In this document: positions 1 to 12,154 of the stretch, one piece after another
Position numbering within the stretch: position 1 is the first letter of the stretch
Layout: every line of letters begins with the position of its first letter
NCBI GenBank assembly: GCA_047967505.1
Contig: CM106538.1
Reading direction: 5' to 3' (one strand)
DNA: 64,000 bases
Source of the DNA: Dipteris shenzhenensis
Taxonomy: Eukaryota; Polypodiophyta; Polypodiopsida; Gleicheniales
Program-made: the position numbers and the translations under genes
The notes under the pieces: generated by a model
Databases searched by the model: none
Told to the model about the DNA's origin: nothing
The model's input: the letters and a program-made list of their open reading frames with translations, nothing else

Positions 1-1046
1 ACTTTGGAATATGGCGTAAAATGTATGATGTGCCACCACCTGTTATTATCCACCATTGGTTGATAGACAACCTATTCAAACACAAATACAAACATTTTAT
101 TTTCATTGCATTGAAGGTATCAAATATATATAAGTGAGCATTTTTATATATGTGTGGAGTACCTGTTCATATTGTTGTGGTAGTACTAGTGTGTCCCTGC
201 AATGATTTTTGAAATATGCCATCTGCACCATTGACCAAGCCATCAAGAATGTCTAAATGGTTCTCTTCAGGTCTACCTCTCTAAGTCTGAAGATGTTAGA
301 ACAACTTGGACTCTATTCAAGAAAGGACTGTAATGTTGGGGTCAACTGTGGCATAGTGAATAGAGAAGATGGAAATCATGGGGTCGACTATGGCATAATG
401 AATAGAGAATATGGAAATCATGGGCAAAAATCAAACAAGAATTTCACCTTTCCAATCAACACACTAGACTAATAAGAGAGTGTCTTAATTTGTGGATTTT
501 GGTATTCATTGGAAGGGAGGAACAGTGTTGTTATACAACTATGAGTTCAACTGGGCTTGCAGCTCCCACTTGCTCCCTATCTCCACATTGACCAAAGGCT
601 TTTGCCCCTCCATTAGCAGTGCATGAGCCTAGATGCTCATATTTCCTTAGCTTGAAGGGGATCCACTTATAGCATTGAACATCTAGTACACTACAGCAAG
701 ACAAAAGAAATTGAATAAGAAATCTAAATTGTTGAAAGCTCCTAACTTATGCAAACATTCTATATACCGACCTTTTGCTTGCATCCTCTAGTATACTCCC
801 ATTCTTCCATTATGATATGCATCCCCTCATCTCTCTCTACTAACTCCATTTTGTCAAGTAGCCAATTGACATAAATATCCTTTGGAACTGCTCTTAGATG
901 CTTAGGCTATGGCACACAAGATCCATGGTGTGTATGAAAGAGGGCCCTTTCTCCTTGTCTTCTTCCCTTTGCATCCTAATATCTTGTCACCCATCTTTTC
1001 ATCACATCACTATTAAGCATGCAATAGAGGTTTAGATTATTAAGCA
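1..1046. other. Intergenic, no gene recognised
   Basis: AT-rich sequence with only short open frames. I see no conserved domain, tRNA or transposon terminus in it, apart from the small tandem repeat annotated separately. Confidence 0.5.
338..421. repeat. Tandem repeat, 42-bp unit x 2
   Basis: Two adjacent copies (338-379 and 380-421) differ at a few positions. The period is a multiple of three and the copies lie in a 71-codon open frame (257-472), which therefore shows a 14-residue repeat containing GIVNRE / GIMNRE. I do not recognise the peptide and the frame may not be a gene. Confidence 0.8.
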
Positions 1047-1425
1047 TGTTGAGATATGGTGCCATGAGCACATATTAGAGGCTAAGGTATGGTATAGGAA
1101 AGAATCAAAGTAGCCACCTGAGGATGTGGACTACATTATGTGGAGATGTGGATCAAGGATATCCACAAGGAGAGATGTCAATCAGAGGATCCCACTAGTG
1201 TTGATTATTCTAAGGGCACTCTCTATATAAGAGGCCTATCATATATTGTTGAGTAGAAGAAATGCACATACACTCAAGATTCTATTTATGAGTCCAAGCT
1301 AATCTATCTTGGAACCTAATTGACTTGATATACATGCCATGAACACTCTCTTCATCATGTTTACACATAGGTTCCATCCACCTTAGAGCGCTCTCCATAG
1401 ATCTGGAGGCACACATATTTTGTCA
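1047..1425 (+). repeat. Candidate 5' LTR of a degenerate copia-like element
   Basis: It begins TGTTGAGATA, a common start of plant copia LTRs, and ends CA. A TATA box (CTATATAAG) is at 1223-1231, with a plausible leader behind it. Directly after the CA end comes TGGTATTAGCACC (1426-1438), a degenerate match to the tRNA-Met primer-binding site TGGTATCAGAGC. No matching 3' LTR or flanking duplication was found, so the element is truncated, very old, or the call is wrong. Confidence 0.4.
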
Positions 1426-3533
1426 TGGTATTAGCACCAGATGCTCCCACTCCCTTCATGAGTAGCAAGCCCTCCGCTGCAAGGCATCTTCATTTTTTCT
1501 CCACTTCTTCTTATAGAGCTCATCTTCTTTTTCGTTTTGGTTAAGGAAGCACTCCATTTCACTTCATGGAGATCTAGCTATGGTATTATAAATTATGTGG
1601 GTTTCCTTGAGTAATTTCTTGAGTTTACAATGAGAAACACATTTTATTCTCAACTTTTGTGAGTCCATTCTTTGAGAGAGAGTTCTCAGGTTCTTTGTGA
1701 GAGTATAGTTTCTCTGCTCTACCTCTAAGAGAATGCAAGTTTGCTTTTTTAGAAACTCTTAAGGCCAAATTTCTTTCAAAGATAGCCTTCAAATCGGCAA
1801 CGGTAGCCCAGAGGTGATCAAGCAGCTCCCTGTAGGGCTACACGGCTAGCCATCTTTAGTTAGGCTACACGGTTAGCCATCTTTAGTCAGGTTACCCATG
1901 GCGACTTAGCTGTGGTAGACTCTAGATTCACAAAGCCTCGATGGCCTCCCCGACCTACAAACTCCATGCTAATGGGCTCACAAGATGACTCATGCTCCAT
2001 CAGCATAGCCAACGGGCTCACAAGACAACAATAGTAGCTCCATTGATGGAACTATACCCATGCAAACCTCTGGACAATAGTGACTCTCCACGGCTAAGGT
2101 GTAAGCTGACTCACAAGTTGAGTCCTACAAATTCGCCACTTGTCAGAGACTTCTACAACGACTTTTGCTATGACCTAGCTTCAAGTGCCCCTTGTCATTT
2201 CCAAAGCTTCAATGCCAAGCTCAACCTGCAAGCTCGCCAGTCCAATTCAATCACACCAGCCGACATAGCAGAGGTCTCCATGACCTCATGAGCCCCACAG
2301 GACAACCAACAAGCAACACAAAGGCTCCACTCCAGCCACCTTAACAACCACTACGACCAGGCAACTCCCTCATCTTTGTCGAAACACCAGCACCAGAAGC
2401 TCCAACGAGTGCCTCCATCAATGAAACCATCAGAACCATCACCCATAGGCCTCATCCAACTCTAACCTCTAGATGTTTCTTGGAAGATGCCTCCAGACGC
2501 TCAACAACTGGCTCCTCTTCTCCAAGGGACTCCAGCCTGCATGTAGCCAGTCGACTTGAAGTATGCAATAGCAAATAGGCTCTCCATAGGCTCCAATCAT
2601 GATACTAAACATATGCCTCCAATGACTAAGGCTCCACGAGGTCTACGAGCAACAACTAACTCCAAGGCTTTTCCACGAGCTTCCAGCATGTATAGCTGCC
2701 TAATCAACCACTATCTACAGGCGTACAGCTTGCAACGCTCTGAACTCCTAATGGCATCTCCTTCACAGCGGTTGACTAGCTTGAATGATAGAACCATGGA
2801 AAGAATTGTGGCTACTTCTACTTAGCATGCATCTAAGATGCGACTCCAAGAGATCTCCATCAGAAGAGGTGCAATCGTGAGGATGAAGACAAAAATCTCC
2901 ATCGAAAATTCCTAAGGTTTCCTTACCTGACATGTGGCAGATAAGATTGATTATGATTAAGTTAACCCAAGTTTTGACCTTGGTTAGTAGCTTGCCACAT
3001 GGCACATAGACCCAAGTCTGGTCAACACAACCCACACTAAACCATGGTTAAGTTTAGGTTCAAGATTGGTTAGCTACCACATCACTAAGTGCCACCTAAG
3101 CACATAGCCCATGCCAAGCATAGTTTAGAATTCAGCATATGAATCCCTATGCCACATCATTAGGCCACGTCTTCTTCGTAAAACTTCAACAAAGCATGCA
3201 GATAATAGGTTGTCTTAGAGAGACCACTGCGCTGGTTTTTGGTGTAATAATGAGGCGCAATCTATTAATCTAAACATCGCCTCAGTGCAATCTTTGGCCT
3301 GGCAACCTATCAATCACCCAGAATTCAAGGTTGTCTTGGAGCGACCTCCGCACTGGTTCTTGGAGTTATAGCTCTGTTACCTATTTTTACGTATTACAAG
3401 AGGAGGTATACAAGAGGTCTATGATGACCACTATGCTAGCAAACAAAAGGAGATCTATGACAACCAACATGCTAGTTCTTGGAGTTATATATTCGTGTAC
3501 CAAGGAAAAATTTGTATTTCCTTGTGCAACTAA
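1426..3533. other. Possible non-coding remains of the element behind the candidate LTR
   Basis: More GC-rich and proline/serine-codon-rich than its surroundings between about 1900 and 2850, with scattered open frames but no gag or pol motif. It contains a 27-bp tandem duplication at 1836-1889 (GGCTACACGG...TTTAGT) and an imperfect repeat of about 35 bp at 3207 and 3329. It could be the internal part of a non-autonomous LTR element. Confidence 0.3.
1836..1889. repeat. Tandem repeat, 27-bp unit x 2
   Basis: Units 1836-1862 and 1863-1889 both start GGCTACACGG and contain TAGCCATCTTTAGT, with one or two mismatches. Confidence 0.8.
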
Positions 3534-3702
3534 GGAAAATGCAAGTGACAATATGGCCCTTGAGGGGTCCCCTTTAGGGGCAAGGGCAATATCGACATGC
3601 CATATCTGTCCAGTGGCATCCTAGATATTGTATAATGCATGTCAATATAGCCCTTGTCCCTAGAGGGGACCCCTCAAGGGCCATATCATCAATTGCATTT
3701 TC
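3534..3702. mobile_element. Fold-back MITE (Tourist-like?) flanked by TAA
   Basis: The two ends are long inverted repeats: about 65 bp at the left (3534-3600) matches the reverse complement of the right end (3638-3702) with about ten differences. The arms include GGCCCTTGAGGGGTCCCCT. The loop is only about 38 bp. TAA lies on both sides (3531-3533, 3703-3705), the usual target duplication of PIF/Harbinger-type (Tourist) MITEs. There is no coding capacity. Confidence 0.75.
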
Positions 3703-3705
3703 TAA

Positions 3706-6331
3706 AAGTTTAATTGTTTTCTAGATGTATCTCCACGCAACCACTATGGTGGGTCGTTGGAGCTATTTTAGCACTATTTTGGTCCTAAATCAAGGAAATT
3801 GTAGTCCTATTTTACTGCTATTTTAGTCAGTGTTGTAGTAAATATAAATGAGGGCAAAAGTACTCCAAGCCACCGTGGTGATTGGAGGCCCAATGATACC
3901 ATCTTCTAAGAAAAACCAATGTTGGTTTAGGGCATCTACACTTCCAATGCAGAACTGTACTTGCAAAACATGAACTAATTTGAATGCTGTATTGCCAAAA
4001 TATAGAGGTAAATAGCTCCAAATCCTTTTCCAAGATTGGCAACAGTCTCCAAACCTGCTTAGAACAGTGCTAGATAGCAACTACATTCACTCTTATTGGG
4101 GTGGACAGGCTAGAAACAGGCTCCAGTAACCTCTTCTCCTTCAAAGGTGGTCTATAATCTCCAAAATAGACATGGTTTGACAAAATACTACCCCAAAAGT
4201 GGACATCCAGCTTCGGAATAATAGCTATAGTGGCAGCCAGGTAGAAACCTTAAGGAGCTCTGCCACCATTTGGCGAGCATTTGGCATACATGTGTAGGCA
4301 TATGTATTGCCAATATATTAATGTGTTGTAGAATTGGCATCACTTGCAAAGAGCATGTGTATCCGCAAATGCATTTCATGCATAAATCTTGTACTTCTTA
4401 TGTAGAGGTGAAACAGATTCTACATTTATAACATATATATTAACCATTTGGATCAACTCACTATCCATTTACATGTTGACCATGTCACTATCTTTCTATT
4501 TCCATTTGGCATAAATGTGCATCACTACTACATGTGATGCTTAATATCACCTACAAAGAGCATACATAGCCACCCACGCATTCCATAAATAAATGTCATT
4601 GAAAATATTTCTTGTGCTTTTGTAGATGAAGCACATTCAACATACATAACAACCATTTTGATTGACCCTTTGTCCATTTACAAGTTGACCATGTGTAGCA
4701 TCTCTCTATCCCCATTTGGCATACATGAAACTTGTGAAATCCTTTTCACATACATGCTATGCTAACCATTTATATGAGCTCCCTATCAAGTTACATGTTG
4801 TAGACCCAATATATAGCATATAAGAATGATTATACACTAACATAAATAAGTCTCTTCTCCCTTAAAAAAGCCCAAATTCCAATAAAGATAACAAACACTA
4901 GAATGAAAAAGCTGAAATGCATCTTGAATGTTTAATAGTAGCAAATATGAAGTTACACAAGAGTAACACTTGAACAATCCATGAATCTAAACCAAAAATT
5001 GATAGAGTGGAAAATATGAAATGCATCTTGAATGTTTACTATAAAAACTAAAAATTAAACAAGAGTAACACCCAAACAATCCATGCCTACAATCCATAAT
5101 TTTAGCATTGAAACATCTATGGGCTTCTTCTCATAAATGTTGCATCATGCCACATAGCTTGCCAACAAATTTATCCTATAAAACAAACCATTTACATCAA
5201 CTCCTTGTCAAGTTACATGCTACAAACCTAGGATCCCTATGTGATAAGAAGGATTGAGAGAACATTAACAAAAACATATGTTCCCTTCATATAAAAACTC
5301 CAATTCCAATAAAGACATACATACAGTTTATGGATAAATGTGTCTTTGAAAAGGAAGTGGAGAAAGAGAGGAAAGAGAGGGAAGAGAGGAAAGAAGTCAT
5401 GGATCTGCATTTTATGTGAAGAAGCAAGTTGATCAAAGAAAAAAAGGAAAAAGATGCCATATGGGAATAGGAAATTGAAGCTATGGCACAAGAATTGCAA
5501 GAGGGTAGATCAAAAAAGAGTGCAATGGATTGGTAACATGTCTACATGGCAGCAAGGCTATTTGCATCAGATATTAGCATAGCATTGTTGCTTGCATAAG
5601 TTAATAGAATAGTAGGGTGTGTGCATCAAATATCAAAGCAAAAATTGCATTAGTTATTGGTGCAGCAATGTTTCTTGCATCAAATATTGGAGCAGCAGGG
5701 CTCAGATGGATTGGTAGCATGTATGTGTGGCCGCAGGACTACCGGATAGCAAAAGGGATTCACTAACAAGGTAGCAACAAGTCCGTGGATCAAAATTACA
5801 AGGGAAAGGAAGATGTTTGGAGGGTCATCTATAGATTCAGAGATTGGAGTAGTAGGGCTACAATGGACTGGGAAGGAGGGAAGGGAAGGGATGACTTCAA
5901 AATGGATAAACTTTACAAAACTTTAAAAAATAAAAAATGTACCTTTTCTGCCCTGCACATATTCATTGAAAAGTTTGTAGTTGTTCTCATCAAGATGGTA
6001 TTTCTTTGTTTGTCAATCATAGTTGAGATTGGCAAAGGCTATTATCGATTCCAAATTCACACATTGGTTGTCAACAAGGTCATATGTGTAGGTCCTAGTT
6101 CCCTTTTGTTGTTGAAACCATGACAAATGAATTTGAACATTCAAAGGCCTATCCAATATATCAAAGGGGCCTCTTTTCTCTTTTAGACAATTTCCAACCT
6201 TTCTCCTCATGCTTACCACCCATCCAAGGTACCACATGCCGCTTGTAGCTCCCTTACTAGTACTCCCAGCTTTTCCTTTTCCTCTCTTTTTGTTTGCATT
6301 TATTGATGTGCTTTCAAACAATACTGCACAA
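3706..6331. other. Intergenic with degenerate local repeats
   Basis: No gene recognised. From about 4278 an imperfect repeat of 210-225 bp recurs (CATTTGGCATA at 4278, 4503 and 4713), and an AACCATTT..ATGAGCTCC / CAACTCC module recurs near 4768 and 5187. A 104-bp imperfect tandem duplication spans about 4914-5105 (GAAATGCATCTTGAATGTTTA at 4914 and 5018). A purine-only stretch lies near 5340-5400. Confidence 0.5.
4914..5105. repeat. Imperfect tandem duplication, about 104 bp x 2
   Basis: GAAATGCATCTTGAATGTTTA occurs at 4914 and again at 5018. Each copy is followed by an AT-rich spacer, then CAAGAGTAACAC and AACAATCCATG. The copies have diverged by substitutions and small indels. Confidence 0.7.
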
Positions 6332-7283
6332 TCAGAGCACAATCAGATCGTATACCAGACATGTTCTTGTATGAATCATTGCCTTCTTCTCCAAAGAAAA
6401 ATACACTCCATTTTTCACCCTTGTTAACCTATCTTTAGATAGTGTGGTATTTCCATTCAATTGGCTGATGAGTGTGCTTTTAGAAATGGCTTTCCCATCC
6501 ACTTCAACAAACGGTGATATTTCACTAGCCACCTTCTCCTCCTCATCAATTAGACAATCAATCACATGAGGAAGCTCGCTTTCACTTCAATTATATTCAT
6601 CTAAAAGTAGAACATCATCCAATGATTCATCTTCGTCCACATATTCAAGATTAGGGTTGAAGAGTTCTAAGAGATCTCCCTCCTCCCATGAGTCATTCCA
6701 CAAAGTTTCATCTCACATACCAAGTGTCTCACATACGGCCTTTGCTTCTAATAAGTTCTCTTTCAATGCAGATACCATATGGTTATCACTACTCACACAA
6801 GCATAGTCTCCCAGGTTGGCCAAAGGAGTGCCATCTTCCTTTTCCAAAGTAGCCCATATATTTTCTTGTTGAGGATGAGCTGTTGTAAATTTCAAGATTA
6901 AACCTGCTTGAAACTCTACTATTCTATTCAGTGCTCTTGTACTACTTAGCAAATCAAAGCCATCATAGCATCTTTCATTCCGAACCATTCCACCCACCTT
7001 GCTAAAAAAGTTCTCACATGCATCCGATCCCATGCAAGAAAGGGGTACGTGCAAGTGAGGATGCTTTTCCCTAAAAGTCTTTATCAAGAGAACCATTAGG
7101 GAAAAAGGGAGCTCATTTTGGGGCCTTTTAGCCAAGAAAGAAAATAGCCCTCCACCAATCAAAGGAGGGCCAATGTAACATTGAAAATTTTAGAAAAAGG
7201 AAAACAAAAGAAATGTGGTCGAGTTTGCATTCAATGAGGATACTTGAGCTACTTTATTATATCTGATGTATATCTGATGTATG

Positions 7284-7565
7284 GTGTAGAATTTGGTATT
7301 TTTGACATCACCAGCGTGTCCAGAGCGACAGGCCAAAACCTTCAGAGAGGCTTTTGAAATGTTGAAAACGGGCCCTCGGAGGCTCGAAAAAGGCTTGGAA
7401 AGCAACCCGTACAAATCAAAGTGATTTGACAGGTTGGATCTGGGTCGGTCCTTTTTGGCCTTTTTCGAGCCTCCGAGGGCCCGTTTTTGGTGTTTCAAAA
7501 GCCTTTTCGAGGGTTTTTGCCTGCTCCAAACGCATCGGTAATGTCAGAAATATCAAATTCTACAC
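7284..7565. mobile_element. Fold-back MITE with 6-bp target duplication
   Basis: Ends are GTGTAGAATTTG and CAAATTCTACAC. The left arm (7284 to about 7400) matches the reverse complement of the right arm (to 7565) over more than 100 bp, including a near-perfect core CGGGCCCTCGGAGGCTCG. TGTATG flanks it on both sides (7278-7283, 7566-7571). It sits in the minus-strand transposon-type gene, so it inserted after that gene arrived. The open frames inside it are by-products of the inverted repeat. Confidence 0.8.
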
Positions 7566-8197
7566 TGTATGTTAGTGGTGTTAGGTCATATTTTATTGTT
7601 TTGAGGAAAGAAAAATGAAGAAATCATGAATTTCTCTCACGTCCACAAAATGAGCTCCTTTTTTCCTAATGCACAAAGTGACATGACAATTGAATGTCAA
7701 TGAATGTTTCTCTACTGATAAAGTTTTGCTTTAGGGAGTATGCATCATGCTTAGTGATCCACATGCACCAAAGCCTACATATAGAAAGAACCATGGGTAT
7801 TAGCCGCATAAACCTTGGAAATACATTCAAAACCCTTTATTCATATATCACTAATAGAAATGGTAGCAACTTCTACATACCTGAAAAAGAAAGACAGCTT
7901 TCCTACAGCTTTCACATGACCATACAAGTTTAGGGTAGGTGATAAGAAAATATCAATGTAAGATGTTACTATTGATAAGTACATCCATGTGCCCAATGTC
8001 CACTCTTGGTGAGCACCATAGCCTGCTTATAATAACTTCAAACAATTTTGCACTTTCTTTGTAGCAATCCTTTGTGCAACTCTCCAATTTTGTCTATCCT
8101 TTCTCTCAATATCCCCTTCTTGCAAGCCATGTTCATCAACCTTGAATAATTGATATACAATTGCTACATAATTCAAAGTCACAAATTCTCTACCAAG

Positions 8198-8365
8198 TGT
8201 GGGGGTTAAAGGTCACTGTGCCTTTACCCCGGTTATATACAAAATTCAAACACATATATAAATGAATGAAAAAGAAGATTAGGGTGGTTTTGCACCCACC
8301 AAAACTTGTGTGGCTCTCTGTTTCTCTCTCTCCTTCCATTCTTGCTTCCGTTGAGAGCACTCTTA
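8198..8365 (+). repeat. 5' LTR of copia A
   Basis: Starts TGTGGGGGTTAAAGG, ends GCACTCTTA where the other LTRs of this family end CTCTCA. At 168 bp it is very short for a copia LTR. The likely TATA box TATATAA is at 8255-8261. Confidence 0.95.
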
Positions 8366-9829
8366 ACTGGTATCAGAGCCCGGGTGATCTAGCTGAGCGT
8401 GCGTGAATGCTTGAAGCTCAACAGCTCTGTGGGAGGAAGGAGAAGCTCTGTGGGAAGCTTTGTGGGTGACTTTACTTGCATCCGAGTGTGTAGAGACCTT
8501 GAGGGAACCTTTGGAAAAGTAACTTTGGTTTTGCGAAGTGGTTTTGAGAGCCTGTTAAGTGTTTTCAAAGAAAAAGTCATTTTTTGAGCTTTTCCCTGTT
8601 CTGTTCGATGACAGAGACTCCGTATTGACTTGTAGAGGCAACTATTGCTTGCTTTTGGTGTTCACTTCATTTTAGGAGCTTGGAAACACCTTCATTCTTG
8701 AATCTGGGATCATTTCATTAGATTTCTGACTCACTGTGTCAGTTTCTGCGTTTTTCTACCCGAGTGTTGGAACTCAAGTTTGGAGCAACCATTTGCAGAT
8801 CTGTCAGTTCCGGTGGACTCAGGAGGTCCTAAAACTTATATGTTGCTCATCATTCGCACTCCGATGGAGTTTACAAATAGCTCTGTTTCCAAAAACGTTT
8901 TTCAGTCCGTGTGTTGGACCCAGTGATTGAGACCACGGTTTCCAAAACCGTCTGTTCCATTGCATTCCGAAAGCCCAAAACCCCTACCTATCAGTTCTTA
9001 CACGATTCGGTGGAGGATTTTCAGAGTTATATATCTCTGTGTATTCGATTTCGTCTCTCTATTATGCATTTTTCATTCTAAGGTTTTGAAACCTTAGATT
9101 TATGCCATATGGCAGTGGATAAGTGTTGACTCCCATTTCTCACTCATCGTTTGGGATTTTGGAGTTCCGACAGAAGAGAGATATTTGCAGATTTTCTTGT
9201 TGAGTTCGATTATGCAATGGCGCCCATGTTTTGAGGCATCTCAGGTTCTATTTTCAGTAGCGGTCATTACCGTGGGACTATGATTTCTTGAGCATACCTT
9301 ATGCAGATCACTCGGGCTGATCACTCGGGCTGTAGTTTGAGCAGTGTACGCTCATTCGTGGTGTGCATGGGGTTGCAATGGATGATTTATAGCCCATTTG
9401 GATGCATTGCGGTCCTTATTGGATGCATTGATAGGCCCAAATTGCCTTGTGGGATGCTATTTTTATGAATGCTTTGCACATGGACGCTATTTTATGCTGA
9501 GGGACAGCTTTGACACATTGCAGGTGATGCACTGATAGTGCTATGCTCTCTTTGATGAGATATTATTAATGCATATGCTAGTGGACGGTGTTTATGCTTG
9601 AGTCGTTTGGCACTTATTGGCATTTTGGATTGCCATTGCTGTTGGCATTTTCTTTTAGGCCAGATTTGCTCATATGGATGCATAGTATATGCACATGAGT
9701 CAAATGCTTTGAGACATGAGTTTTGGTGATATTTCACTCTATTGTGGCATACACATTTACATGCACCTGGTATTTGGTGTGATTCTCTCTTGTAGGCACT
9801 AGCATTTGGGATTTTGCTTTATTTGCATT
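8366..9829 (+). other. Long leader of copia A
   Basis: About 1.46 kb separates LTR and gag start, long for a copia element. It is shared almost base for base with element B (35486-36937). It holds a 62-codon frame (8399-8587) also open in B, but the opposite strand is equally open there, so similarity between copies alone does not prove coding. A 13-bp tandem duplication GATCACTCGGGCT near 9307-9332 is absent from B. Confidence 0.8.
8368..8380 (+). promoter_or_regulatory. Primer-binding site of copia A (tRNA-Met)
   Basis: TGGTATCAGAGCC begins two bases after the 5' LTR. It is complementary to the 3' end of plant initiator tRNA-Met, the usual primer for minus-strand synthesis in plant copia elements. 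Confidence 0.92.
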
Positions 9830-10939
9830 ATGGCATCCTCTTCCATGTCTGAAAAGGAGGTTTTTAGCATTAAAAAGTTTGATGGGACAAACTTTTCTTT
9901 GTGGAAAGAACAAATAAGGGATGTGCTTATTCAAAAGAAGCAGATTAAACCCTTGGCAGGGATTGAAGCTAAGCCTGCAAATATGTCTGAGGATGATTGG
10001 AATGAGTTGGATGCATTAGCAAAATCTACTATTAGACTTCATCTTGCAGAGTCAGTTTATTTCATAGTAGTAAATGAGCAGATTACGGAAGATTTGTGGA
10101 AGAAACTGTGTGCCACTTATGAAAAGGAAACTGCCTCTAATAAAGTTTACTTTATGAAGAGGTTGTTTGAGCTGCAAATGAAGGAAGGGGTCTCCATTGC
10201 TTCTCACTTGAATGAATTCAATATTATTTTCAGCCAGCTTCAGACTCAGAGGATGAATTTTGATGTGGAGACTAAGGCAATATTTCTCTTATGTTCATTG
10301 CCATCCTCATGGGATACCTTCTGTATAGTTGTCAGTAACTCTGCACCTGGTGGAGTACTGAAATTTGATGATTTTGTGGGTAGCTTGTTGGCCGAGGAGA
10401 TTAGATGGAAGTCTATGGATAGCAACAAGCAGGATGTAGCCTTAAATGTGCAAAGGGGCAGGTCACAGTTCAGGGGGAAGTCCCAAGAAAGAGGGAAGTC
10501 TTGTAGCAAATCTAGGGCATGGAACATTGAGTGTTACCACTATGGCAAGAAGGGCCATATGAAAAAGGATTGCTACAAGCTGAAAAGAGAGAAAAAGGAT
10601 AAGAAAAAGAATGCAAATTGGGGTGCAGATCAAAAGGAAGAGAGTCCAAGGGAGGACAAAGGAAAAGTGAAGATCGAGGAGATCAATGCAGTCACACATG
10701 ATAGTGACAATGACGTTCTCTTCATGTCTAGTTTATCTACAGAGTTTCTTACCACTTCAGATGATGCATATTCCCAGGATTGGATTTTGGATTCTGGTGC
10801 TTCATTCCATGTTACTCCCCATAGGGAATGGTTCTCCACTTATGACAGTGGAAAGACAGGTTGTGTGCATCTTGGAAATGACTATGCATGTAACATAGTG
10901 GGAGCAGGTGACATAAAAATGGGTCTGCATTTGTTTTGA
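9830..10939 (+). pseudogene. Gag-protease part of copia A polyprotein
   Basis: The start is the ATG at 9830 (MASSSMSEKE), conserved in element B. Residues about 8-200 are the copia gag domain (UBN2 type; KKFDGTNFSLWKEQI near the start). A basic segment is followed by a zinc knuckle around residue 235 that reads CYHYGKKGHMKKDC: the second cysteine of CX2CX4HX4C is tyrosine, while B keeps CYHCGKKGH. The aspartic protease motif DWILDSGASFH is intact near residue 318. A 13-bp deletion just before 10920, relative to B, shifts the frame and ends the protein early. Confidence 0.9.
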
Positions 10940-12154
10940 AACATGTGAGACATGTCCCTAAGCTGACCAAGAGTCTTATTTCAGTGGGTCAGCTAGATGA
11001 TGCTGGTTTTCACACCACTTTTGGCTTTCAGACTTGGAAAATTTAGAAGGGCTCTATGCTTTTGGCCAGGGGTGCCAAGTGTGGCACTTTGTATCCCTTA
11101 CATGTATCAGGGGTATTTGATCATGTTGTTGCAGTAACCGAGTAGCCAAGAACTTCTTTGTGGCATTGCAGGTTGGGGCACATGAGCCAGAATGGAATGA
11201 AACTCTTATGCCGTTTCAGTTATGTACCGCATTTGAGTTTCTCTGATTTTGAATTTTGTGAGCATTGTCTCTATGGGAAGCAGACTAAATCAGCCCATAA
11301 AAGAAGGGGAAAGAAAGAGTTTGAAAAGCTTGATTTAGTGCATTCAGACGTATGTGGTCCCATGCCTACACGGTCATTAGGCGGGGCTGGATACTATGTG
11401 ACATTCATTGATGATGCAACTAGGAAAGTGTGGGCTTATGCTATAGCTCGGAAGAGTGATGTGTTCCAAGTATTTCAGAAATGGCTGGCCTTGGTTGAGA
11501 ATCAGTCAGGTAGAACGCTTAAATGCCTACGGACTGACAATGGTGAAGAGTATCTCTCTCATGACTTTCAGCATTTCTATGATACACGTGGGATTAAGAG
11601 GGAGCTCACATCCCCTCGTACTCCAGAGCAAAATCCAGTTGCAAAAAAGTAGAACCGTACCATTCAAGAAAGGTTGCAATGCATGCTTTCCAATGCAAGT
11701 CTTTCTAGCGATTTTTGGGCTGAGGCAATGAAGACTACAGTGCATGTGATCAATAGATCACCTAGTAAGAGTTTGGATGGTGGTATTCCTGAAGAGGCAT
11801 GGAGTGGCAAGAAGCCCTCTTACTCTCATTTGCGTATATTTGGGTGTGAGGCATATGCACATGTGCCGAAAGAGCTTCGAAAGAAGCTAGATCCTAAGTC
11901 TAGGAAATGCATCTTTCTAGGTTATGGTGAAAGTGGAGAGATGGGCTATCATCTCTGGGATCCAGAAGCAAAGAAGATCATATGCAGCCATGATGTAGTA
12001 TTCAATGAAAAGAAGATGCATAAGACACCCATGAGGGATGTGGAAATGAGGAGAATCACTTTCCAGGATGTGAATCCACCTGCATATGTTGATAGACAGC
12101 AAGCTGTCCATGCACCAAATGTGCAAGAAATGGTACCACCAAGTACTCCCACAG
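10920..12154 (+). pseudogene. Integrase region of copia A
   Basis: Continues in the shifted frame. The GAG-pre-integrase zinc-binding segment has LWHCRLGHMS and a later CEHCLYGK. The integrase core follows: HSDVCGPMP (first Asp), RTDNGEEY (second Asp), EQNPVA (Glu region), then the C-terminal WAEAMKT...INRSPSK and FLGYGESGEMGYHLW segments. Stops at 11044, 11143 and 11650 break it. The first two are CAG to TAG compared with B. The reading is cut at 12154 by a transposon. Confidence 0.9.

Noticed and set aside
7190-7498. 102-codon minus-strand frame
   Set aside because: Lies across a fold-back MITE; similar arms in inverted orientation produce spurious open frames.
8368-8380. tRNA gene fragment at TGGTATCAGAGCC
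   Set aside because: It is a primer-binding site complementary to the tRNA 3' end; no cloverleaf is present.
8399-8587. Small leader ORF as a confirmed gene of the copia family
   Set aside because: It is open in both copies, but so is the antisense frame at the same place, and two close copies cannot show selection. Kept only as a question.
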